From the NCBI GenBank assembly GCA_029891385.1, contig CM057231.1:64401103-64465102 (forward strand): a stretch of 64,000 nucleotides of DNA, read 5' to 3'. Shown here piece by piece: positions 1 to 10,102 of the stretch. Position 1 is the stretch's first letter, and each line of letters opens with the position of its first letter. A program made the translations under genes and the position numbers. Origin of the DNA: Erythroxylum novogranatense. Its lineage: Eukaryota > Streptophyta > Magnoliopsida > Malpighiales > Erythroxylaceae. The notes beneath the pieces were generated by a model. That model was given only the letters and a program-made list of their open reading frames with translations, did not search any database and had not been told where the DNA came from.

Positions 1-583
1 ATGCTTGAAGCTTGTCTAATGCTTCAATTTGACCATTTCTTCTTTTATTCTCCCAATTGAAAATTCCCTACACCAATGTCACACAAATTCGACCTCATAA
101 ATGACATAATCCTTAATATTGAACTTAGAAAACACTAATTCCACACATAATCAAGCCATCTAAATCACCAATTTTTAAAAACCCCAATTCATAAAATTGG
201 GCATAACCCTAATTAATTTCCATCCAAAATTAAACCCATAATACTAAGCAATCACCAAAATTGACTCTATAATACACAAACCCATATCATTTTCCATGAT
301 TCTAAACCAACAATCTTCCAAAATTCACAAATCAAAATTTCGGGTCTTACCTCATCCTTCACAAATTTTCGGATTTCTTAGCTCATGTTGGAGCTCTCGT
401 CATCCTCCACGTTTTTCCTTCATGAAGAAACATGGAAAGCTTGCTCGAAGACCCTTAAAAATCAAACCCTAGGTCTCTCTTTTTTCTTTCTCCTTTACTC
501 ATCCGAAGTCTTGCTCTCCCTTCTCTCTTCTTTCTCTTATTCTTTTTCTTCTTTTGTTTCTCTAAATTGTCGTGCATTCTCTC

Positions 584-592
584 CTTATAAAG
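584..592 (-). promoter_or_regulatory. TATA-like box of the tandem LTR
   Basis: The palindrome CTTATAAAG is preserved in LTR B (15151-15159) and LTR C (20029-20037). On the minus strand it is followed by a purine-rich, A-rich stretch as expected for an LTR transcription start. The related solo LTR has TATAAAG at 26195-26201 in the equivalent context. The role is inferred from sequence and position only. Confidence 0.45.
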
Positions 593-1394
593 GACCACAA
601 TCTTGCCATGTCATTAAATGACTTAAAATTGACTCAATGGCCCTTACTCATAAGCTTAAAACTTAACTCTTTAAGTAAAATTCCAAAATTTCCCCTTCCT
701 TTTTGCCTTAAAAACTTTATAGAAATGTCCTCTATGTCTTACTTAATCCATCGCTTCAAGAATCGGATCGATCGGAGCTCTATAGCTCAAGATATCTCCA
801 AAATATCAAGTTTGTTAGATATTTCGCTTGGATCAAAACTAAATCAAGATCGATCACTACATGTAACTTCACCCAGAAGTTGAACATCTTAGAGGCTAAA
901 TTGTCAATTGGCTCCTTCATATAACTTGTAGATCTATGTCTCTACTTTCATTTGAAATAGAAATGACCTCATTTCGACCTCTACTGATTCATAAAACATC
1001 AAAATATCTGAAATATGTTCTGGGAAACACCACCAAATCCTCTAAGAACACACTCATCGCGCTCGTCCCACCATTTCCACTTAATCTTTCTCACTTCATT
1101 TCAGATAGCTTCAATTTGGTGTAGATGAATAGAAAGGTCTTATGAATCCAATGGTTCAAGAATCAAGTCATTCGGAGGTCTAGAGAAGAAGTTATGGTCA
1201 AAAGAAGCAATCATGTTTATGACCTCAATAGTACTGAACCTGTTTCGGGGAAACAGCTATAACTTTCTATAGAAATGTCTGATTGAGGTGTTATTTGAAT
1301 GGTTCGAAAGAGGACATGAAGAGCTACAACTTTTATGAAGGTCTGAAAGGCCAAAACTTTCATCTGTGTGATCAAAAACAAAAGCAGACGATGA

Positions 1395-1426
1395 TGACGT
1401 CATTTTAAGACGATGATGACATCATC
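1395..1426. promoter_or_regulatory. TGACGTCA palindrome plus GATGATG-A-CATCATC inverted repeat
   Basis: TGACGTCA (1395-1402) is a perfect palindrome of the bZIP (TGA/CREB type) site class. It is followed ten bases later by a perfect inverted repeat GATGATG-A-CATCATC (1412-1426). The pair is conserved in LTR B (15967-15974, 15983-15997) and in LTR C (20845-20852; the inverted repeat is retained just after). Regulatory function is inferred. Confidence 0.5.
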
Positions 1427-1594
1427 AAACGATACAGATTGGAAAAATTGCTATAACTTTCCCTATGGATATTGGATTAAGGAAATCTTTATATGGATGG
1501 AAAGATAATTTCAAGAGCTAAAACTTTTATGAAAACCTCAAAGGCCAATTCCAACGTTTCAAGGGTAGAAAATGGATCGGAAAGTAACAATATA

Positions 1595-1960
1595 TAGTAA
1601 CTGAGACGGTCAAACTGAGACGCAAAGAGTCAAACTGAGACGATGAACAGTAACTGAGACGATGAACAGTACTTTGTCTCATTTCTATGAACAGTAACTG
1701 AGACAGTCAAACTGAGACGCAAAAAGTAAAACTAAGACGATGAACAGTACTTGGTCTCATTTTTATGAATAGTAACTGAGACGGTCAAACTGAGACGCAA
1801 AAAGTCAAACTAAGACGATGAACAAAGATGCCGCCTCATTTCTATGAACAGAATCGAGACGGTCAAATTGAGACGAAAAGTCAAACTAAGACGATGAACA
1901 AGATTCGCCTCATTTCTATGAACAAGAACTCGTCGACTTTTCTCCGTAACGCCTCAACTT
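1595..1960. repeat. ~78-bp tandem repeats rich in GAGACG/CGTCTC (LTR A)
   Basis: About four degenerate units of ~78 bp follow the pattern AGTAACTGAGACGGTCAAAC ... GATGAACAGTACTTCGTCTC ... CTATGAAC. Each unit has GAGACG near its start and CGTCTC (the reverse complement) near its end, so units can form fold-backs. Homologous arrays lie at about 16165-16510 and 21045-21405. Confidence 0.75.
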
Positions 1961-2232
1961 ATAAGACGATAACTTTTGACTCGTAACTCTAAATTTGACA
2001 AACTCGGTGTCTATAGAAAGGTAAAAGAACCCTCTACAACTTTCATGAAGGCCTTAAAATCATATCGACCTCTAAATTGGTCAAACTCCACACAAAGTGA
2101 CTGGTCGATTAGCTTCACACTAAACAAAGATCGTAACTCCTAAAATCATAACTTTCTACTCCCTTGTCCAATATTTTCGTGCCTTATATCAATGGAAAGA
2201 TACAAATAAGCTCTACAACTCTCAAGAAGGCT

Positions 2233-2237
2233 ACTTG
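2233..2237. other. Target-site duplication ACTTG, left copy
   Basis: ACTTG directly precedes TGTAGGAAAATCC of the Copia element and is repeated at 11928-11932 directly after its ...TCAAACA end. The unoccupied site in LTR B (16805-16809) has ACTTG once and continues with ATCCC, so this is a true 5-bp duplication. Confidence 0.92.
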
Positions 2238-4050
2238 TGTAGGAAAATCCCGGGAGGAACATCACATGTTCCAGCAGCGGAAACAAAAATTTTTTATTCC
2301 GGGACCTTCCCAAACCCAGATCCCCGGTGTCGGTATGAAAACCTCAAACCTGAATAGCCAATAGAGACTATCTCTAAAGGTATCCACGCAGAGATCGAAA
2401 ACCTAACCGAGTCAAACCCTTTTGACCGGGAATAGCTAGAACAGAATAAGAGCTGCTAGACCCTACCGTCTCCTGGAGAGCTTGAGAAAACGTTGGAAAG
2501 ATGAAGAAGAAGCTTGGAGAAGAAGGCCTCGAATGAAGATGAAGAAGAGAAAACACTTTTCCTTAGGTTTTCACAAAACCTTTCTCCTTTTCTTAATCCC
2601 ACGATGATGCCTTGCCAAAAGCCATTAGAAAACTCTTTTCTTCTTTGATAAAGGCATACGAACTTCATCTTCTCATCTTTCATGCATCTTTTATCTTTTT
2701 GTCATTTAGCAAATAAATGAAAGTGATGACTAAGCTTCCAATGGAAGCTTCCTTCCTTCTTCTCCTCATTCCACGATAATGCATATATATATAATATTAA
2801 TTAATTAATTACTTAATTAATTAACATATATATGATTACTAAGAGGTCCAACAAACTGGAATTGGTCCTACCGGCCATCGGGCCCGGCGTCAAAACAATT
2901 CTAAACCTTTCTTAGCAATATTGATGTCGCGATCTCATCGGGACATATCCCAATCCCATTGGGATCCATTTAATCCTAATGTTTCCATCATTGGAACTCG
3001 TCCAATTACTATTTTACTGATTCTTTGAGTCACTCTTATGCGTGTGACCCTTTAGGTTTCGGTTATGTTGGCCACTTAGATTAACAATTAATCTGAGCAA
3101 GTCATGAGCGGTATCTAGCAACACATCATGACCCCAATTGACCGGAAAGTAATCGGTTTGATGAATTCATCACGAACCGATCACGAACCCTTCCATAGAC
3201 ACCATGTGCAATTCGTCCTTTCATCATCCTATACCCCACTTGGTTATGAGTATGGCTAATATGTCAACTCTTACTAGACTAAGTCTAGCCCAAGTGAAAT
3301 CAATTCTGCCCGAGGACTCATTACTTTATATGTCCATGAAGACACTCTTCATGACATAGTCATGCTCGCCGAGACTTAAAGTAATGATCCCGACAAGAGG
3401 CGATGTATCTCTTACGCTCTCACGTAAGTGATGAATCCTTTATTGGCTACTCAATTACCTTGAATACCTCAAACTGCACTCCAAGCACCACCCTATGAGT
3501 AACCTCCGGAAGGCCACGAGGAATGGAGTCAAAATGTGATCAAGATTCAAGATATCCTTGAGTACCTCAAGTCTAAGGATACTTGCACCATTGCTATGAT
3601 GAGATTATCACCGACATTAAATCCATGTGATGATCTCATGGCAGTCATCCAATGAACTTACTACCACTAGTAAGCATCCATATGTCAACTCTAAATATCT
3701 CATATTTACAGCTTTTGAGATCCACCGCTGATCCAATCAAGGAGTATGACATATACTAGTCCGTCCGGATTAATGATGTCCAGTCTCATTAATCCTATGA
3801 CTAGAAAAATTTAGATATCTTGACATAATTGCACATGATAGGAATCTCGTGATTATGATCACATCATAATTTCCTTCATGCTATGTCATATATCATGGAC
3901 TTCATTAATTTGATTAAAGATCAATATCAATTCATAACAAAATGAATATCAAATAAATGAAACATGCCTTTCTTTATTTATTCATAAAGTCCGTATATGA
4001 CTATGAACAAAAAGCGCTAAAGGGATTGCCTTTGGGGCACTACTCTAACA
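2238..4050 (-). repeat. Copia LTR, left copy (3' LTR of the element)
   Basis: A 1813-bp LTR. On the minus strand it begins TGTTAGAGTAGTGCCC and ends CCTACA (TG...CA). It aligns throughout with 10103-11927. It includes a TATATA/TTAATTAA AT-rich block at ~2777-2832 (also at ~10648-10701). Mismatches to the other LTR cluster at CAG/CTG sites: for example this copy reads GTCAAAATGTGATCAAGATT where the right copy reads GTCAGTACGGGATCAGTATC. Confidence 0.9.
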
Positions 4051-4064
4051 AATCTCCCACTTGA
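4051..4064 (-). other. Polypurine tract of the Copia element
   Basis: On the minus strand, AAGTGGGAGATT lies immediately before TGTTAGAG of the 3' LTR. This is the expected primer position for plus-strand DNA synthesis. Confidence 0.7.
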
Positions 4065-4138
4065 CCTTAAGCCAATCGCCTTGGTATCTAATACCATAAG
4101 CGAGTACATGAGAATCAAAATTCTTCGTGACAATGGCT

Positions 4139-4600
4139 TCACAACGGATCAAGAATGTTTCGCTGTGGAATCCTCTCGATCGCGACATCACCTCTAGCAA
4201 TGATCTCGAATCGATGATATCTGCGAGAGTACGTGTTTAGATCGTTGGTGAGACCTCGGTTCTTTTGCTCGAGCAATAGCCCCATTGTTGTCACAATACA
4301 ACCGTATGGGTCCATCACGACTAGGAACCACACCAAGTTCGAAATGAACTTCGATCCAAACAACTTCCTTTGTCGCCTCGATGCAAAGAATGTACTCGCC
4401 TCGATCGTCAATCGCCAGCCGCTCTCGTTTGGAACTCTTCCAACCGACCGCTCCGCCGCTTAGCGTGAAAACATAACTCGACGGGATCCGAGTCATCCTT
4501 GTCGATTGGAAACCGCATCCAGATGCCCGCCACTGAGATTTCCATCTCCATATATCAAGAAAACATCCTTAGTTCTTCGCAAGTACTTGAGGATATTCTC
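4139..4600 (-). pseudogene. Copia pol: RNase H part (broken)
   Basis: On the minus strand the peptide includes SSYVFTLSGGAVGWKSSK, then LYCDNNGAIARAKEPRSHQR, then SKHVL. This is the typical Copia RNase H end of pol, with the CDN segment and the late histidine region. The C-terminal continuation (RYH..FEIIARGDVAIERI) is in another frame from ~4194, so at least one frameshift is present. The reading frame also changes relative to the RT upstream. Expected role: removal of RNA from the RNA-DNA hybrid. It is non-functional as read, although some shifts may be base-calling errors (see findings). Confidence 0.85.
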
Positions 4601-5480
4601 GATACCACCCAAAGGACCTCACCAGATCCGATTGGTATCTCGCCGTGACACTCGAGCATACGATACATCGAGCCTCGTACATAACATAGCATACATGATC
4701 GATCCTACTGCAGATGCATACGGGATCGATCCATGCGATCCTCTCATCTTGTGTCTTAGGACACATAGATTTCGAGAGTGTTATCCCATGAGTGATGGGA
4801 AGAAACCTCTTTGGATTGCTCCATGCTAAACCTCTTTAGCATCTTGTCTATGTACGATGATTGTGAAAGACCAAGCAACCTCTTAGATCTATCTCTATAG
4901 ATCTTTATCCCAAGGATATAAGTTGCTTCACCCAGTCCTTCATCGCAAATTGCTTGACAACCAAATTTTAACTGACAGATCAATGAGACATCGCTTCCTA
5001 GTAATAATATGTCATCTACATATAGCACAAGGAAAACGATTGCATTCCCATTAACCTTTTGTACACACAATACTCATCCGGATTTTGAGAAAACCAAACT
5101 CTTTGATTGACTCATCAAAACGGATGTTCCAACTCTGGATGCTTGCTTCAATCCATAAATGGATTTCAAGCTTGCATACCTTTTCGCCATCAATGGAAGT
5201 GAAGCCCTCCGGTTGTGTCATGTACACATCCTCGCCGATTTCGCTATGAAAGTCGTCTTCACATCCATTTGCCATATCTCATAATCATAATGAGCTGCAA
5301 TGGCTAGGAGTATCCGAATGGATTTGAGCATTGCTACTGGTCAAGGTCTCGTCATAGTCAACTCCTTGTCTTTGACGAAATCCTTTGGCCACAAGCCTTG
5401 CTTTGTAGGTAATCACATTACCATCCATATCGGTTTTCTTCTTGAAAACCCATTTGCACCCTATAGGTTTTATCCTTCAG
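4600..5480 (-). pseudogene. Copia pol: reverse transcriptase (broken)
   Basis: The minus-strand frames carry the Copia RT signature in pieces. A stretch at ~5300-5480 matches the N-terminal segment (KTDMDGNVITYKARLVAKGF, then QGVDYDET). At ~5051-5275 comes GEDVYMTQPEGF, and at 4756-5070 the catalytic FLVLYVDDILLLGSD (YVDD intact) followed by YILGIKIYRDRS and the primer-grip-like LSQSSYIDKMLKRF. At least two frame changes (near 5050 and 5240) break it. Function if intact: copying element RNA into cDNA in the cytoplasmic particle. Confidence 0.88.
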
Positions 5481-6450
5481 TGCATCAACCAAAGTCCATA
5501 CTTGGTTTATGTACATGGAATCCATTTCGCTTTCATGGCACAAAGCCATTTTTCGATCAACTTTTCGTAACCTCTTCATAGGTAGCAGTGCTCATCATTT
5601 TCTATGAACAATACGTCATTCTCGCTCACTTACGAAATCCATATCTCTCGAACAAGGCGTCGCATCCTACTTGACCCACGAACTTCGTGGTGCAATGAAG
5701 GTTGAATCATACTTCATCCGAATGAGTGACAGCCTCTGAGTTCGAGCGATTGATACGTGCTTGTTTGAGCATCTTGAACTTCTTCAAGTTCGACTTTGCT
5801 CCCACCGCCTTCTTGCAGAAGAAACTCTTTCTCTAAAGACAGCATGCTTCAAACAAACACCTTTGTTCCTCAAAGAAGGTAGAATTGATATCCCATGGTC
5901 TCTTTAGGATATCCTACAAACAAACACTTGTCGACTTTGCTTCAAGCTTATCTCGATCAATCCGCTTCACGTAAGGTGACAATCCCATACTTTCGGATGA
6001 GAAAGATAAGGTTTTCGTTAGTCCACATCTCATATGGAGTAACATCAACTGCCTTAGAAGGAACTCGCTTAGCAAGTAAACAATTGCCTCTAGCGCATAC
6101 CCCAAAACGATTTTGGTAACTTCATAAACCCATCATTGATCGTATCTACGTCCAACAAGGTTCGATTTCTCCTTTCAGCCACACCATTGTGTTGCGGCGT
6201 GTAAGGAGGAGTCCATCGAGATAAAATCCCATTATCTCGAGATAATCCTCAAACCTGCTGGTCTAAGTATTCTCCACCACGATTGGATCGTAATGCCTTG
6301 ATACTTTTACCAAGTTGGTTTTCTACTTCATTTTCAATTGTTTGAACTTTTCAAACGCTTGATTTGTATCTCATCAGATACAAGTACCCATATCGTGAAT
6401 AATCATCGATAAAGGTAATGAAGTAACGACAACCACTTCTGACATGGATG
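5480..6450 (-). pseudogene. Copia pol: integrase core (strongly degraded)
   Basis: The minus-strand fragments fit the Copia integrase C-terminal half. The peptide at 6351-7112 ends with HSDVCGPMSIHV...CRYFITFIDDYSRYGY (first catalytic Asp region). Fragments in several frames at ~5895-6200 include WGYALEAIVYLL-like sequence of the conserved region after the catalytic Glu. Multiple frameshifts and stops; no continuous DDE core can be read. Confidence 0.7.
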
Positions 6451-7139
6451 GACATCGGACCGCATACATCTGAATGTATTAGGTCTAATACTCCAATCGC
6501 TCGTTCACCCTTTCCCTTGAAGGGTAACTTAGTCATCTTGCCTAATAAACAAAATTCGCATGTGTCATATGATTCATAATCGAATGACCCTAAACTGCCA
6601 CTCTTATGGAGTTTAGCGATGCGTGTCTCATTTATATGGCCAAGTCGACAATGCCATAAGTAAGTTGACTTTAGATTATCTCTTTTATGCCGTTTGGTGT
6701 CATTGACATTTAAAATTGGATTAGACATATCTAATATGTAAATACCATTGCACAATGTACTAGTTCCATAAAGCATTCCATTAGAATTAATAGAACAACC
6801 ATTGCTATTAAAATTCATATGGAATCCAAATTTATTCGCATAAGAAATGTAAAATATATTCTTTGTCAAAACGGGTACAAAATAACAATCATCCAATTCC
6901 AGTACAAGCCCAGTAGGGAGATACAAAACATAGGTTCCTACGGCTAATGCAGCAACTCTTGCTCCATTTCCAACACGTAGGTCTACTTCTCCCTTCATGA
7001 GTTGCCTACTGTCCCTGAGGCCCTGCATATCATTACATATGTGTGAGCCACAACCAGTATCAAATACCCAGATGTTGTGATCAGTAACAGTATTAACTTC
7101 AATGACATACAAACCTGAAGTAGTCGAGGCATCTGATGC
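6351..7139 (-). pseudogene. Copia pol: protease, GAG-pre-integrase and integrase zinc finger
   Basis: The longest open stretch of this element (253 codons on the minus strand from 7112). It starts with the protease: VFDTGCGSHICND has the aspartic active site D-T-G. Then follows LYLPTGLVLELDDCYFVP, and a GAG_pre-integrase/HHCC segment STYLWHCRLGHINETRIAKL with the downstream Cys pair CEFC. It ends in the first part of the integrase core (LIHSDVCGPM..). In Copia the protease cuts the Gag-Pol polyprotein and the HHCC finger binds cDNA ends. The upstream join to gag at ~7113-7200 is open, so this segment is the best-preserved part. Confidence 0.9.
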
Positions 7140-7934
7140 CTTCTTCTGCTTCAGCGACTCCAGATAGACTTTGCAATTGCGCCTCCAATGGCCATCTTTA
7201 CCGCAATGGAAGCAAGTTCCTTTTGGGGCAGCTTCTTTGGTCTTCTTCTTGATGGCGCCTCCCTTTGGTTTCTTTGCCTTCTTCTTCTTTGGGTTCTTTT
7301 CTTCTTGGACCCAAAAGATGAAGAAGCAACCACCAAAGACTTGCTTACTATCACTCTTGATAGTCCGTCATTTGTCTTGAAAGATTGATCACCTTGTATT
7401 GTAGTGGATATTTGGTTCATCCGATAGTTTAGCACTAATCGCGTGCATAACTGTCGGACATCCAACCGAATTAAGTCTATACTTAATTCATGATCCATTG
7501 CAAAACCTAAGACGGCCAATCTCTCAATATAGCCATTCATCTTCGTATGCATCGCATGCCAGATGTCCCTCGAGCCATCTTGGTAGTGAAGAGAAGCCTC
7601 GAGGTCTCGAACCTTTCGGACCGGGCTTGCTCGTCAAATAGCTCCCTAAGATGAAAACTATAGTGTGAGCATCCATGGACTCGTCGCTTCGCAGCTCGGG
7701 TGACATCGACGCAAGCATAATGCAAGTAGCCATGTCATCGCCTTTAGATGCTTATTATATGCCTTTCGATCATCATCAAGCATCGATGTTAGTGCATCCG
7801 GAAGCGGAAAATCTAGGATATATCCTGACTTTCAGATCTCGAGAACTATTCTCGATTCCTTAACCACCAAGAAAATTCGTCCAGATTAACTTGTTGGAAT
7901 CCATAAGTGAGCGAAGATTCACACTTGACGACAT
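7140..7934 (-). pseudogene. Copia gag with CCHC zinc knuckle (frameshifted)
   Basis: The probable start on the minus strand is ATG at 7934, giving MSSSVNLRSLMDSNKLIWTN, a typical plant Copia gag N-terminus. The frame breaks within ~25 codons and again several times. A middle fragment at ~7400-7552 (GYIERLAVLGFAMDHELSID) and a lysine-rich linker precede the nucleocapsid knuckle CFHCGKDGHWRRNC (7173-7214, CX2CX4HX4C). Gag would package element RNA. The frame switches mean no full protein can be read. Confidence 0.85.
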
Positions 7935-8119
7935 TTTCAAACAACCTACACGGATAGAGAGGAAGAATGTTAGAATAGGAATAGCTGCATAATCATAAGG
8001 ACTTGAATGATATGCAAAAGAGCTCCCACTAGTTTCATAGAATCCATAACCCTCATTCTGAATCCAAAGAAACAAAGTGACATAATGTCCTAGTAGGTCG
8101 ATATCCGATATTGCTAAGA

Positions 8120-8510
8120 ATGACCTTGGGTTTACCCAACAAGCCATAACTTAGGTCAATCGGTAGGTATCGAACATACCAATTGCATCATCGATAACCG
8201 ACATCGAGAATGACCTTGGGTTTACCCAACAAGCCACCTTATGTCTCGGAGGTATCGATATACCAATTACATCTTAGACACAACTATCGATCATCGCTAT
8301 CAACTTGTTGATGTATGCACTTACATTGGGTATCGACTCTTTGATGCGCATACATCCGATGTATGCTACCCAATTTCGCCTCTGTCCACGTTGACCTTGA
8401 GTTTACTCAACAAACTAACGCTTAAAGGAAAACCAACCCATTAATCGAAAATCATATTTTCATGGTTCAACATATCCAGATAGAGTGAGCTTGGGTTTAC
8501 CCAACAACCC
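8120..8510. repeat. TTGGGTTTACCCAACAA inverted-repeat motif, four copies
   Basis: Copies of TGACCTTGGGTTTACCCAACAAGCC occur at about 8122 and 8212, with diverged versions at about 8392 (GAGTTTACTCAACAAAC) and 8487 (GGGTTTACCCAACAACCC). The core TTGGGTTTACCCAA is nearly self-complementary. Spacing is ~90-180 bp and the flanks repeat poorly. Confidence 0.7.
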
Positions 8511-8701
8511 ATCCCTATAAGAACTCTAGTTCTTACCATATTAATGGAAGGCGTTAGTTTTCATATACCGAGGAGGATTTAGAAACCTAGACTCCAAGTC
8601 AAGGATCATAGTCACTAGACTATATGGCATGATTTAGGTTTCATCAATCAAATTGAATCAATCCTTATAATCATCCATCATCCAACCTGAGCATGTCACA
8701 A

Positions 8702-8980
8702 GTCGACTTTCATCAAATGCAAGTCACCTTATGCTTCTGCCCACACACAAGTCGACTTGTATGACACAAGTCGACTTATTTCACCTGCCCATGTATAAGT
8801 CGACTTACAAGAAGCTACAAGTCGACTTATACTGAAATCTTGAACAAGTCGACTTATCCAGAAAACAAGTCGACTTATCCAGAAAACAAGTCGACTTATC
8901 CTGCAAACAAGTCGACTTATGTAGCAAACAAGCCGACTTATGCTGAACACAAGTCGACTTATGCTGAAAACAAGTCGACT
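8702..8980. repeat. GTCGAC palindrome array with exact 21-bp period
   Basis: Twelve copies of ACAAGTCGACTTAT-like sequence. GTCGAC starts are at 8702, 8751, 8770, 8799, 8821, 8848, 8869, 8890, 8911, 8932 (GCCGAC variant), 8953 and 8974. The last seven are spaced by exactly 21 bp. AAGTCGACTT is a perfect 10-bp palindrome. The array also gives short repeat-coded ORFs (KSTC or SRLV units), which I do not consider genes. Confidence 0.95.
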
Positions 8981-10089
8981 TATTCTGCAAGATTGCTATT
9001 ATTTCTAATCGGCTAATTCCTCAATCAATGCAATTCCAATTTTCAACACCATCATACCTAAGGTAATATCTGTAAATTGATGTATCAATGAACACTTCAT
9101 TGATCCATGAATGCCTTATATGGTCAAACCATACATGAAAAGCTTAAAATGAGTCAAAACTCATAAATATCCAAACAATTTAAGAACACCCAAATTCTCA
9201 CCCTAAGAATCTCAAGCTAGTGTATACATTCTCAAAATTACTCCGGCACTTGTCACAAAAATTGTGACGGCCAAAACAAGCAAGAAAATGAAATATACCA
9301 ACGAGATACAAATGTGACCAATTCGGCATTCAAAAATTCTTGGAAAAGCAACTTCAAGCAATTCAATTTAGCAATCATACTACATCAAGATAACACATTT
9401 TTAATCACATTAAAAATGCTGCAAGGCATTGGAATTGAAAAAGCAAACTCAATCAAGCCAAGCAAAACAGTCCCAACAATTCTCACCAAAACTGTCCAGT
9501 TCTGTACATTGCTTGAAATGATCAATGAAACAATTTCAATAAATTCTGAGAAAATTATATAGGTTACAACATGTTCAGAACATGCTACCTGAATTTTTTC
9601 AGGATTTTAGGCCATCAAAAACTCAGTCAACCAAAATAAAAAAACCGATTAAAATTCTGTGTTCATCAGCACAGCAATTCCCAACAGAATAGAATAAAAT
9701 CGAAAATAAATATCCAATCACCTTGAAATCCAATTTCCATGCTCACAGACATTCACCAACATCTTAGAGACATGTAGGTGAAGGAAAATCCAGAAAACGA
9801 TTTTTCTAGAATTTATTCTTGATTTTATACTACTTCCTGTTCACAGAATCGTTTCAAAACAGCATCTGTAAGCTTAGGAAATAATTAGCAAAACTTTATC
9901 TAATCAAATCGATAAATTCTGAAAATTCATAGAAATATTCTCTAACATGTTATGAACATTCCTGGGCAGAAAAATTTCGAAAACCCTATCTCTATAGCAA
10001 TTGAAATCTGAACAGAATGCATGCTACAACATCACAAGCAATTAGGGTTTATGATCTAGCTTGATTAAAGCTTCATACACGACACCTGA

Positions 10090-10101
10090 CGCCTGATACC
10101 A
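10090..10101 (-). other. Copia primer-binding site (initiator tRNA-Met)
   Basis: On the minus strand TGGTATCAGGCG follows the LTR end (...CCTACA-G). It matches the usual tRNA-iMet complementary TGGTATCAGAGC in its first nine bases. Confidence 0.8.
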
Positions 10102-10102
10102 C

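Larger units (their letters stand above)
1..2237 (-). repeat. LTR A of tandem Tekay-like array, left piece
   Basis: This is the first part of a ~4.29-kb LTR whose beginning lies left of the window. It matches 14568-16809 (LTR B) and 19448-21688 (LTR C) nearly base for base, with scattered small differences. It is non-coding; short ORFs at 385-621, 572-883 and similar recur only because the LTR is duplicated. Read on the minus strand it holds a TATA-like CTTTATAAG (584-592) followed by a purine-rich tract, which fits a promoter and leader. It also contains TGACGTCA motifs (~1395) and GAGACG repeats (~1595-1960). The piece ends at ACTTG, the target duplicated by the inserted Copia. Confidence 0.85.
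7935..10102 (-). other. Copia 5' leader (untranslated), with internal repeats
   Basis: This is 2.17 kb between the primer site and the gag start. No ORF in it resembles a known protein. It contains four degenerate copies of a ~28-bp TTGGGTTTACCCAACAA motif (8120-8510) and the GTCGAC array (8702-8980). The 9000-10100 part is AT-rich and featureless. A block at about 8480-8660 is related, in opposite orientation, to 49000-49257. Confidence 0.75.

Noticed and set aside
8848..8980. CRISPR-like array (regular spacing of a repeat)
   Set aside because: The 21-bp period leaves spacers of only ~7-11 bp that are themselves repetitive, inside a plant retrotransposon leader. No cas genes.
8729..8990. 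Repeat protein with KSTC or SRLV units
   Set aside because: The frames arise from the 21-bp DNA repeat (a multiple of three). The palindrome explains open frames on both readings; no start context or homologue.
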